From Pseudomonas asiatica (GTDB lineage: Bacteria; Pseudomonadota; Gammaproteobacteria; Pseudomonadales; Pseudomonadaceae): 64,000 bases of DNA. The stretch lies in contig NZ_CP157874.1 in NCBI RefSeq assembly GCF_040214835.1, forward strand, positions 5,606,501 through 5,670,500. The letters are read 5' to 3'. Shown one piece after another: positions 27,000 to 34,650 of the stretch. Made by a program: the position numbers and the translations under genes. Each line of letters opens with the position of its first letter. Within the stretch, counting starts at the first letter, position 1. Below the pieces are notes generated by a model. That model was given only the letters and a program-made list of their open reading frames with translations, was not told the DNA's origin and did no database searches.

Positions 27000-28298
27000 T
27001 TACAAGGGCTTCTCGAAGATTTTCGAATTGCGCTGGTAGTTGTACAGCGAAGCCCGCGCCGCTGGCAGCCGCTCGACCCCGCTCGGCGCAAACCCGCGTT
27101 CGCGGAACCAGTGCGCAGTACGCGTCGTCAGCACGAACAGGGTGTTCAGCCCCAACTGCCGCGCCCGGCTTTCGATGCGCTCCAGCAGCTCGTCGCCACG
27201 CCCGCCATGGCGGTATTCCGGGTTCACCGCCAGGCACGCCAGTTCGCCGGCGTCGGAGTCGGCAATCGGGTACAACGCCGCACAGGCGATGATCATGCCC
27301 TCGCGCTCGACCACGCTGAATTGCTCGATCTCCCGCTCCAGCACCTCACGCGAACGGCGCACCAGTATGCCCTGCTCTTCCAGCGGGCTGATCAGTTCCA
27401 GCAAACCGCCCACGTCCTCGATGGTCGCCTCGCGCACCACTTCGAACTGTTCCTGCGACACCAGCGTGCCGCCACCACCACGGGTGAACAGCTCGGTCAG
27501 CAAGGCGCCGTCCTCGGCATAGCTGACGATATGGCTGCGCGCCACGCCGCCTTTGCAGGCTTCGGCCGCGGCATCCAGCAATTCGCCCTGGTAATCGCTG
27601 CCCAGGCGCTGCAGATGCGGGGCAACCTGCTGCGGGCGCAGCTCACGCACCAGCTTGCCATCGGCATCCAGCAGGCCCGGCTCGGCACCGAACAGCAGCA
27701 GCTTGTCGGCACCCAGTTCTATGGCGGCGCGGGTGGCCACGTCTTCGCAGGCCAGGTTGAAGATTTCACCCGTGGGCGAGTAGCCCAGCGGCGACAACAG
27801 CACGATGGAGCGCTCGTCGAGCAGGCGGCTGATGCCCTTGCGGTCGACCCGGCGCACTTCGCCGGTGTGGTGGTAGTCCACGCCTTCGAGCACGCCGATC
27901 GGCCGCGCCGTGACCAGGTTGCCGGACGCCACGCGCAGGCGCGAGCCCTGCATCGGCGAAGCGGCGATGTCCATCGACAGGCGTGCCTCGATGGCCAGGC
28001 GCAAGGCGCCGACGGCATCGATCACGCAATCCAGGGTGGCGGCATCGGTGATGCGCAGGCCACGGTGGTAGTGCGGGGTCAGGCCGCGATCAGCCAGGCG
28101 GCTTTCGATCTGCGGGCGCGAGCCATGCACCAGCACCAGGCGCACGCCCAGGCTGTGCAGCAGCACCAGGTCGTGGACGATGTTGCCGAAATTAGAGTGT
28201 TCCACCCCATCGCCAGGGAGCATGACCACGAAGGTGCAGTCGCGATGGGCATTGATATACGGGGAGGCATGACGCAGCCAGTTGACGTAGTCGGGCAT
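27000..28298 (-). CDS. argA: Amino-acid N-acetyltransferase (N-acetylglutamate synthase) ArgA
   Basis: ArgA makes N-acetylglutamate from glutamate and acetyl-CoA, the first step of arginine synthesis. The 432-aa protein has the two-domain bacterial form: an amino-acid-kinase-like arginine-sensing domain (residues 1-280, with FVVMLPGDGVEHSNF and ILLSPLGYSPTGE-like motifs) and a GNAT domain (about 290-432, with CLAVNPEYRHGGRGDELLER for acetyl-CoA). Length equals the family norm, so feedback control by arginine is expected. It is 124 bp from argE on the same strand. Confidence 0.95.
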   Translation of the reverse strand: MPDYVNWLRHASPYINAHRDCTFVVMLPGDGVEHSNFGNIVHDLVLLHSLGVRLVLVHGSRPQIESRLADRGLTPHYHRGLRITDAATLDCVIDAVGALRLAIEARLSMDIAASPMQGSRLRVASGNLVTARPIGVLEGVDYHHTGEVRRVDRKGISRLLDERSIVLLSPLGYSPTGEIFNLACEDVATRAAIELGADKLLLFGAEPGLLDADGKLVRELRPQQVAPHLQRLGSDYQGELLDAAAEACKGGVARSHIVSYAEDGALLTELFTRGGGGTLVSQEQFEVVREATIEDVGGLLELISPLEEQGILVRRSREVLEREIEQFSVVEREGMIIACAALYPIADSDAGELACLAVNPEYRHGGRGDELLERIESRARQLGLNTLFVLTTRTAHWFRERGFAPSGVERLPAARASLYNYQRNSKIFEKPL

Positions 28299-28422
28299 GA
28301 CAGGGCCTGTGGATAAGTGGACGGAGAACGGCGATACAGGGGGCGTTCAGGATCATCGTCGGAACAGGCTTGCGGTCACGCGCGGTCTCCTCTAGGCAGG
28401 AACGAAACAGTTCGGTTGACGT

Positions 28423-29565
28423 TTAGTCCAGGCAATAGTGCCGGATCAGGTCACGCAATAGACGCACGGTAGGCTCGATTCGTGACATTTCCAGGTATTC
28501 GCCGGGCTGGTGGGCACAGGCGATGTCGCCGGGGCCCAGCACGATGGTCTGGCAACCCAGTTGCTGAAGATAAGGCGCTTCCGTGCCGAACGCCACCGCT
28601 TCGGCGCGATGGCCGGTCAGGCGCTCCGCCACTTGCACCAGCTCGGCGTCGGCGGCCTGCTCGAATGGCGGCACCTCCGGGAACAGCGGCGCATAGTCGA
28701 TGCGCACCTCAAAACGCTCTGCCACCGGTACCAGCTTGCCGCGGATGGCTGCGCGCAGTTGCTCCACATCCATGCCTGGCAGTGGGCGCAGGTCGAACTC
28801 CAGGGCACATTGGCCGCAGATACGGTTGGGGTTGTCGCCGCCGTGGATGCAGCCGAAGTTCATGGTCGGGGTCGGTACGGTGAACTGCGGGTTGCGGTAG
28901 GTTTGCTGCCATTGCTGGCGCAGGCCCATCAGCTCGCCCATCACCGCGTGCATGGCCTCCATGGCGCTGCGGCCCAGGTTTGGGTCCGAGGAGTGGCCGC
29001 TGCGCCCGAGGATGTCGATTCGGTCCATGAGGATACCCTTGTGCATGCGGATCGGCCGCAGCCCGGTGGGCTCGCCGATCACCGCCGCACGGCCGAGTGG
29101 CTGGCCGGCCTCGGCCAGGGCGCGGGCACCGGACATGGAGCTTTCTTCGTCACAGGTGGCGAGGATCAGCAGCGGCTGCTTGAAATCGTGCTCCAGCAGT
29201 GGGATGACCGCCTCGATGACCAGGGCGAAGAAGCCCTTCATGTCGCAGCTGCCCAAGCCGACCCAGCGGCCATCGGTTTCGGTCAGCTTCAGCGGGTCGC
29301 TGGCCCACAGCTGTTCGTCATAGGGTACGGTGTCGCTGTGCCCCGCCAGCACCAGGCCACCCGGGCCGGTGCCACGGCTGGCCAGCAGGTTGAACTTGCC
29401 GGGGCTGACCTGCTGGATGTCGCACTTGAAACCCAGGTCGCCCAGCCAGCCGGCCAGCAGGTCGATGACCTGGCGGTTGGACTGGTCCAGCGCAGGCTGG
29501 GTGCAACTGACCGAGGGCGCGGCGATCAGGGCGGCGAACTGGTCTTTCAGCGTCGGCAACGGCAT
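28423..29565 (-). CDS. argE: Acetylornithine deacetylase ArgE
   Basis: A 380-aa M20-family metallohydrolase releasing ornithine from N-acetylornithine. Zinc ligands are visible in LAGHSDTVPYD and GLGSCDMKGFFAL, the catalytic Glu pair in CDEESSMSGAR, and later His in the C-terminal CAHQPGEYLEM. A dimerisation lid domain (about 180-290) separates the halves. Many pseudomonads recycle acetyl groups with ArgJ, so ArgE may be a supplementary route or act on related acyl amino acids. It lies next to argA. Confidence 0.92.
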   Translation of the reverse strand: MPLPTLKDQFAALIAAPSVSCTQPALDQSNRQVIDLLAGWLGDLGFKCDIQQVSPGKFNLLASRGTGPGGLVLAGHSDTVPYDEQLWASDPLKLTETDGRWVGLGSCDMKGFFALVIEAVIPLLEHDFKQPLLILATCDEESSMSGARALAEAGQPLGRAAVIGEPTGLRPIRMHKGILMDRIDILGRSGHSSDPNLGRSAMEAMHAVMGELMGLRQQWQQTYRNPQFTVPTPTMNFGCIHGGDNPNRICGQCALEFDLRPLPGMDVEQLRAAIRGKLVPVAERFEVRIDYAPLFPEVPPFEQAADAELVQVAERLTGHRAEAVAFGTEAPYLQQLGCQTIVLGPGDIACAHQPGEYLEMSRIEPTVRLLRDLIRHYCLD

Positions 29566-29621
29566 GCGCGTACTCCTCGGAAGCGTTGCCCATCATAGCA
29601 ATGCCGTCCAACCGTGTGGGC

Positions 29622-29711
29622 TTCTTCGCGGGTAAACCCGCTCCCACAGGGAAAGCGCTACACCTGAGGGCTACACAGTACCTGTGGGAGCGGGTTCACC
29701 CGCGAAGAAGG
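29622..29711. repeat. REP pair, family A, upstream of the triphosphatase gene
   Basis: ttcgcgggtaaacccgctcc and tgtgggagcgggttcacccg, facing, in the divergent gap between argE and the CYTH/CHAD gene. Confidence 0.9.
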
Positions 29712-29785
29712 CCACCACGATCCAACAGACGAGAGCCGACTCCTGTAGACTGCTGGGCAACCACGCCCCCTCCTTCGAGCCTGTG

Positions 29786-31153
29786 ATGCACAAAGAAACC
29801 GAACTCAAGCTCCGCGCCAGCCGCGAGACCCTTGCCGCCCTGCGCGAGCACCCTCTGCTGAAGAAGCGCAACAAGTCCGGCTGGCAGACCCGCGAACTGC
29901 TCAACCAGTACTTCGACACCCCCGAGCGCGAGCTCTCCGCCGCCCGTGTCGCCCTGCGCCTGCGCCGCGATGGCGAGGCCATCATCCAGACCCTCAAGTG
30001 CCGCGGCACCAGCGTGGCCGGCCTGTCCGAGCGCAACGAGCACGAATGGCAGCTGGACAAGGTCAAGCTCGACCTGAAGAAGCTCGACGACAGCTGCTGG
30101 CCCGCGCAACTGGCCAACCTGGACAAAAAGACCATCAAGCCGCTGTTCACCACCGACTTCAGCCGTGAATACGCCGAAATCGCCTGGGGCCGTGGCAAGA
30201 GCAAGGTGGTGATCGAGGCCGCGCTGGACCAGGGTTTCGTGATCGCCGGCAAGCGCAAGGAAGAAATCTGCGAGCTGGAACTGGAACTGCGTGAAGGCGA
30301 GCCGCAGGCACTGCTGGAACTGGCCGCAGAGCTGGCCGCCAGCCTGCCGTTGATGCCATGCGACATCAGCAAGGCCGAGCGTGGTTACCGCCTGCTGGAG
30401 CCGGACAGCTACGAGCTGGGCCTGCCGCACACCGAGCTGGAAGCCGAAATGGCCGTGGACGACGCCTACGCCGCACTGGCCTGGCAACTGCTGGGCAGCA
30501 GCCAGCGCCTGGCCGAGCAATACCGCCACAACGGCCACTGGCGCCTGCTGCAAGACTGGGTCGAGTGCCTGAGCGAGCTGCGTGCCATTACCGCCAGCCT
30601 GGGCCAGGCCGCGCCGCGCGCCACCACCCGCGACCTGCGCAGCAGCCTCGACGCCCTGCTCGAAGACTGGCGCCCGCTGGTGCAGGCTGGCAACGAAGAC
30701 GAAGATATCCGCCGCGCCGCCCCCGAGCAGTTCGCCGAAGAGCTGGAGGACGTGCGCTGGGGCCAGTTCTCGCTGGAAACCTCGCGCTGGCTGCTGGCCC
30801 GTGCCTGGACCGTGGAGCGCAAAGGCCGTGGCGAGCGCCAGGGCAAGGCGCAGCTGGCAAGCTGGCTGGCGCACCTGCTGGGCGAAGAAGGCCGAGCGTT
30901 GAAACTGCCGCTGTACACCCAGCGTCCGGAAGACCTGGCCGAGCAACTGCCGCGTATCGAGCAGCTGCTGGCCTGGCTGCACCATGCCCGTCAGGTGCTG
31001 GAAGCGCCGCAGATGGACCGCCTGTATGGCGACCTGAAGAAGCTGCATGAGCTGGCTGAACAGCCGATCAGCGATGAAGTGCTGGAAGCGCGTATCGAAC
31101 AGGCTCGTGCGGTGGACCAGAGCCGCGGCTGGAAGCACTTGCTCAAGGCGTGA
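29786..31153 (+). CDS. Inorganic triphosphatase, CYTH and CHAD domains (YgiF-like)
   Basis: A 455-aa two-domain protein. The N-terminal CYTH tunnel domain (1-200) starts with the ExExK motif (residues 4-8 in MHKETELKLR) and has alternating charged strands typical of tripolyphosphate hydrolases. The C-terminal CHAD domain (about 215-455) is helical with many His/Arg residues, a fold that binds polyphosphate in other proteins. The ATG at 29786 puts ExExK at the start; longer frames begin inside the REP. With ppx and ppk also in the window, polyphosphate or triphosphate control is a fair guess. Confidence 0.88.
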   Translation: MHKETELKLRASRETLAALREHPLLKKRNKSGWQTRELLNQYFDTPERELSAARVALRLRRDGEAIIQTLKCRGTSVAGLSERNEHEWQLDKVKLDLKKLDDSCWPAQLANLDKKTIKPLFTTDFSREYAEIAWGRGKSKVVIEAALDQGFVIAGKRKEEICELELELREGEPQALLELAAELAASLPLMPCDISKAERGYRLLEPDSYELGLPHTELEAEMAVDDAYAALAWQLLGSSQRLAEQYRHNGHWRLLQDWVECLSELRAITASLGQAAPRATTRDLRSSLDALLEDWRPLVQAGNEDEDIRRAAPEQFAEELEDVRWGQFSLETSRWLLARAWTVERKGRGERQGKAQLASWLAHLLGEEGRALKLPLYTQRPEDLAEQLPRIEQLLAWLHHARQVLEAPQMDRLYGDLKKLHELAEQPISDEVLEARIEQARAVDQSRGWKHLLKA

Positions 31154-31179
31154 ACCCTTCTGAAGGCTGACGCAGCCTT

Positions 31180-31297
31180 TGTAGGAGCGGCCTTGTGTCG
31201 CGAAAGGGCCGCACAGCGGCCCCGGCAATATCTGCTTGGTGCACAAAGCCTGGGGGCGCTTCGCGCCCCTTTCGCGACACAAGGCCGCTCCTACAGG
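31180..31297. repeat. REP pair, family B, between triphosphatase and Lrp genes
   Basis: Inverted gtaggagcggccttgtgtcg copies with outer hairpins gggccgcacagcggcccc and ggggcgcttcgcgcccc, between two convergent genes. Confidence 0.9.
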
Positions 31298-31324
31298 GAC
31301 CGCGTCAGCGGGTCTGAAACGGTC

Positions 31325-31795
31325 TTACCGCGAAAGTGGCAGGCTGGTGGTGGACTTGATCTCCGACAGCGCCACGATCGAGTTCACCTCCTGTATCCCC
31401 GGCACGTTCGACAGTTTTTCGAAGAAGAACCGTTCATAAGCCTCGATATCCGGGGTGACGATGCGCAACAGAAAGTCCACCGACCCCATCAGCACATAAC
31501 ACTCCAGCACCTCCGGAAACCCGCGGATTGCGTCGGTGAACTCGGTGAAGTTGGAGCGCCCGTGGGCGTTCAGTTTCACCTCGGCGAATATCTGCGTGTT
31601 CAGGCCGACCTTCTTGCGGTCCAGCAAGGTCACCTGCCCGCGAATCACCCCCTCCTCCTTCAACCGCTGGATACGCCGCCAGCACGGCGATTGCGACAGC
31701 CCCACGCGTTCTGCGATCTGCGCGCTGGACAGAGAAGCGTCCTCCTGCAGCAGTTCGAGGATACGGCGGTCGTAGGAGTCCAGCTCGCTGTGCAT
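31325..31795 (-). CDS. Lrp/AsnC-family transcriptional regulator
   Basis: A 156-aa regulator with an N-terminal HTH (residues about 8-60, DRRILELLQEDASLSSAQIA and GLSQSPCWRRIQRL) and a C-terminal RAM/ACT-like effector domain (LECYVLMGSVDFLLRIVTPD). Such proteins form octamers and sense amino acids. The ATG at 31795 has AGGAGA; the longer frame through the neighbouring gene is a shadow. It is divergent from a small ACT-like gene (126-bp gap), which may be its target. The effector is unknown. Confidence 0.92.
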   Translation of the reverse strand: MHSELDSYDRRILELLQEDASLSSAQIAERVGLSQSPCWRRIQRLKEEGVIRGQVTLLDRKKVGLNTQIFAEVKLNAHGRSNFTEFTDAIRGFPEVLECYVLMGSVDFLLRIVTPDIEAYERFFFEKLSNVPGIQEVNSIVALSEIKSTTSLPLSR

Positions 31796-31921
31796 CAATA
31801 ATTCTCCTGAACAGCACTTCATGAATAGAACAATTCGCCAATACAGCGAAATGATCAAATCATAGCGAAAAAATACCGCCGCCAACGTGCAAGAATTTCT
31901 CCCACATTTGCGGAGACCAGC

Positions 31922-32227
31922 ATGAACGCACAGCCCCGTACCGACGCCTGGGCCGCCAGCAGCGCCCATAGCACCGTGCACTATCGCCTGCAGGCCGAGG
32001 CCGAGCCTGACAGCCTGTGCCGGGTGCTCAACCTGTTTGCCCTGCAGTTCCTGACCCCGCACAGCGTGCAGGTCAGCCAACAGGATGACTGGCTGGATAT
32101 CGAGGTCGGCATCGGCGGCCTGAGCTGGCACCGGGCCGAGGTGATTGCGCAGAAACTGCGTAACCTGGTGTGTGTGGGTGAAGTGAGCCTGAGCAACCTG
32201 CAGCGGGTGGAGCTGGCGGTGGTCTGA
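31922..32227 (+). CDS. Small ACT-like domain protein
   Basis: This 101-aa protein resembles a lone ACT domain: an initial strand (VHYRLQAEAEPDSLCRVLNL), a helix, a second strand pair (HSVQVSQQDDWLDIEVGIGG), a second helix (RAEVIAQKLRNLV) and a final strand (VGEVSLSNLQRVEL). The pattern recalls small regulatory subunits of amino-acid enzymes such as IlvN, but no enzyme gene adjoins. GGAG precedes the ATG. Divergent placement from the Lrp gene suggests an amino-acid-sensing role. The ACT call rests on pattern only. Confidence 0.65.
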   Translation: MNAQPRTDAWAASSAHSTVHYRLQAEAEPDSLCRVLNLFALQFLTPHSVQVSQQDDWLDIEVGIGGLSWHRAEVIAQKLRNLVCVGEVSLSNLQRVELAVV

Positions 32228-32248
32228 GCCATGCTCGGTGCTTGTGCC

Positions 32249-32340
32249 GGCCTCTTCGCGGGTAAACCCGCTCCCACAGGTACTGCGCAACATTCAGGTT
32301 TGTGCGGTCCTGTGGGAGCGGGTTTACCTGCGAAGAGGCC
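32249..32340. repeat. REP pair, family A, with a point change in one arm
   Basis: ttcgcgggtaaacccgctcc faces tgtgggagcgggtttacctg; the second arm has t for c in the acctg segment, weakening its hairpin. Confidence 0.85.
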
Positions 32341-32441
32341 AGTACAGGCACTGCAAGATTCCGAAACCTTTCACCCTCGGTAACCCTCCCTCGCCCGGCT
32401 AGCCTTGATCAGCACTCCCCTATCAGGCACGGACGCCAACC

Positions 32442-34127
32442 ATGCACACCCCCGACAACCCGGCACTCGACCTCAAGCTCCTGCTCCAGGCCTTGCTCGC
32501 CGACCAGCACCTGCACGCCAACGACACCCTCCCGGTACTCGAGCACGCCGCCAATCACCCCACCGCCCACCCGCTGGAACAGATCGCCGCCTGCGCCCTG
32601 GAAGACCGCCGACACCCTGGCCAGCCCCTGGACCTGGACCGCCTCTGCCAATGGCTGGCCAACAAGGTCGGCCAGCCCTACCTGCGCATCGACCCGCTGC
32701 AACTGGACCTGCCCCAGGTCACCGGCCTGATATCCCCGGCCTTCGCCCAGCGCCACGGCATTCTTATCGTCGCCGCCGACGCCTCCAGCGTCACCGTCGC
32801 CAGCGCCCAGCCCTACCAGGACGACTGGCTGGCCGACCTCACCCGCAGCCTGGGCCGGCCGATCCATCGCGTGCTGGCCAACCCGCAGCAGGTCCGCCAG
32901 GCAGGGCAGTCGTTCCACCGCCTGGCCCAATCGGTAAAGGGTGCGCAACACCAGCAGTCAGCCAGCCTGGGCGAACTCGAACAGCTGCTGGAGCTGGGCA
33001 AGCGCCAGGCCGAGGCCAGTGCGGACGACGCGCACATCGTGCATATCGTCGACTGGCTGCTGCAGTACGCCATCGAGCAACGCGCCAGCGATATCCACCT
33101 GGAACCACGCCGCGAGCAGGGCCAGCTGCGCTACCGCATCGACGGCCTGCTGCACAACGTCTATGCCTTCCCCGCCGGGGTGACCCTGGCGCTGGTCAGC
33201 CGCCTGAAACACCTGGGGCGCATGGACGTCGCCGAAAAGCGCCGGCCGCAGGATGGCCGGCTGCAAAGCCGCCTGCCTGGCGGCGGCGAGGTGGAACTGC
33301 GGCTGTCGACCTTGCCGACCCCGTTCGGCGAAAAACTGGTGCTGCGCCTGTTCGACCCGCAACAGCTGCAAGAAGGCTTCGACCGGCTGGGCCTGGATGG
33401 GCCACAACTGGACCAGTGGCAAGGCCTGCTGCGCCAGCGCCAGGGCATCATCCTGGTCACCGGCCCCACCGGGTCCGGCAAGACCAGCACGCTGTACGCC
33501 AGCCTCAAGCTGCTGGCCACGCCGCAGGTCAACCTGTGCACCATCGAAGATCCGATCGAGCGCCTGGATCCCACCTTCAACCAGTTGCAGGTGCAGCCCG
33601 CCCTGGACCTGGGTTTCGCCAACGGTGTGCGGGCCATGCTGCGCCAGGACCCGGACATCATCATGATCGGCGAAATCCGTGACCGCGAGACCGCCCTGGT
33701 GGCGGTGCAGGCAGCCCTGACCGGGCACCTGGTGCTGTCGACCCTGCATACCAACGACGCCTGCGGCGCGATCACCCGCCTGCAGGAGCTGGGTGTGGCC
33801 GACTACCTGATCAAGGCAACGCTGGTTGGGGTAATGGCCCAGCGGTTGGTGCGCACACTGTGCGCGGATTGCCGGGGTTATACAGCGCTGCGCGAAGGGC
33901 AGCCATGCCGTACCTGTCGTGGCACGGGGTTCCATGGCCGCACAGGGTTGTTCGAGCTGCTGATACCCAGCGACAGCCTGCGCGCCCTGATAGGCCCGGG
34001 CAGCGATCTGGCCAGTTTGCGGCGCCAGGCCGTGGCCGATGGCTTGCTCGATCTGCGCCGCTGCGGCGAAGCCAAGGTAGCCTGCGGGCAGACCCGCCAA
34101 GAGGAAGTGCTACGGGCCTGTTCCTGA
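32442..34127 (+). CDS. GspE/PilB-type secretion ATPase, orphan
   Basis: A 561-aa hexameric ATPase of type II secretion or type IV pilus assembly. The N-terminal MshEN-like region (1-160) is followed by the N2 domain and the motor domain: Walker A GPTGSGKT (341-348), Asp box (IEDPIERLD), Walker B (DIIMIGEIRD, 405-414), His box (STLHTNDA) and a zinc tetracysteine C474xxC477...C489xxC492. All catalytic motifs are intact. No secretin, pseudopilin or GspF gene is near, so its partners are elsewhere. DUF2388 follows on the same strand. Confidence 0.9.
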   Translation: MHTPDNPALDLKLLLQALLADQHLHANDTLPVLEHAANHPTAHPLEQIAACALEDRRHPGQPLDLDRLCQWLANKVGQPYLRIDPLQLDLPQVTGLISPAFAQRHGILIVAADASSVTVASAQPYQDDWLADLTRSLGRPIHRVLANPQQVRQAGQSFHRLAQSVKGAQHQQSASLGELEQLLELGKRQAEASADDAHIVHIVDWLLQYAIEQRASDIHLEPRREQGQLRYRIDGLLHNVYAFPAGVTLALVSRLKHLGRMDVAEKRRPQDGRLQSRLPGGGEVELRLSTLPTPFGEKLVLRLFDPQQLQEGFDRLGLDGPQLDQWQGLLRQRQGIILVTGPTGSGKTSTLYASLKLLATPQVNLCTIEDPIERLDPTFNQLQVQPALDLGFANGVRAMLRQDPDIIMIGEIRDRETALVAVQAALTGHLVLSTLHTNDACGAITRLQELGVADYLIKATLVGVMAQRLVRTLCADCRGYTALREGQPCRTCRGTGFHGRTGLFELLIPSDSLRALIGPGSDLASLRRQAVADGLLDLRRCGEAKVACGQTRQEEVLRACS

Positions 34128-34216
34128 GCAAAAATCCTTTGTATTCAAGGAACTTGCACCCCTGTGGCAGGATCAAATCGCGCATCTTCAACCCTCACCC
34201 TTCGAGGTGTTTCAAC

Positions 34217-34531
34217 ATGCGTTTCAAAACCGCCATCGCTGCCGCTGCCTTGCTTTCGCTGCCTATCGGCTCGGCCATGGCCGATACCTTCTGGCGTAAC
34301 GTGATGACTACCGGTGCTACCACGGCATCGAGCTACCTGACTTCCGGGGATCACAAGCTGGTGATGGCGGCGCAGGATGACGCCGGCAGCTTCGTGGCCA
34401 GCGAAGGCGCGATCCGCGGGCCGTTCCTTGAAGCGGCGATTCGCCAGGCCCGCGCGGAGAACCCGGGGATGCAGGCTTCCGACATGGAACTGGCCAATGC
34501 CATCCTGGCCAAGAATGCGGTAGCCGAGTAA
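34217..34531 (+). CDS. DUF2388 exported protein
   Basis: A 104-aa protein with a signal peptide (MRFKTAIAAAALLSLPIGSA, cleavage near AMA-DT) and a mature segment (NVMTTGATTASSYLTSGDHK, then GAIRGPFLEAAI) matching the Pseudomonas DUF2388 family. It is predicted periplasmic or secreted; function unknown. GAGGTG lies upstream of the ATG. It follows the GspE-like gene by 89 bp. Confidence 0.82.
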   Translation: MRFKTAIAAAALLSLPIGSAMADTFWRNVMTTGATTASSYLTSGDHKLVMAAQDDAGSFVASEGAIRGPFLEAAIRQARAENPGMQASDMELANAILAKNAVAE

Positions 34532-34542
34532 CCGCGTCGCCT

Positions 34543-34632
34543 GCTTCGCGGGTGAACCCGCTCCCACAGGTACTGCACAGTATTCAAAACTTGTACAAGC
34601 CCTGTGGGAGCGGGTTTACCCGCGAAGAGGCC
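34543..34632. repeat. REP pair, family A, between DUF2388 and gcvP
   Basis: ttcgcgggtgaacccgctcc and tgtgggagcgggtttacccg, facing, between convergent genes. Confidence 0.9.
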
Positions 34633-34650
34633 GGCACAGGCAAACCACAA

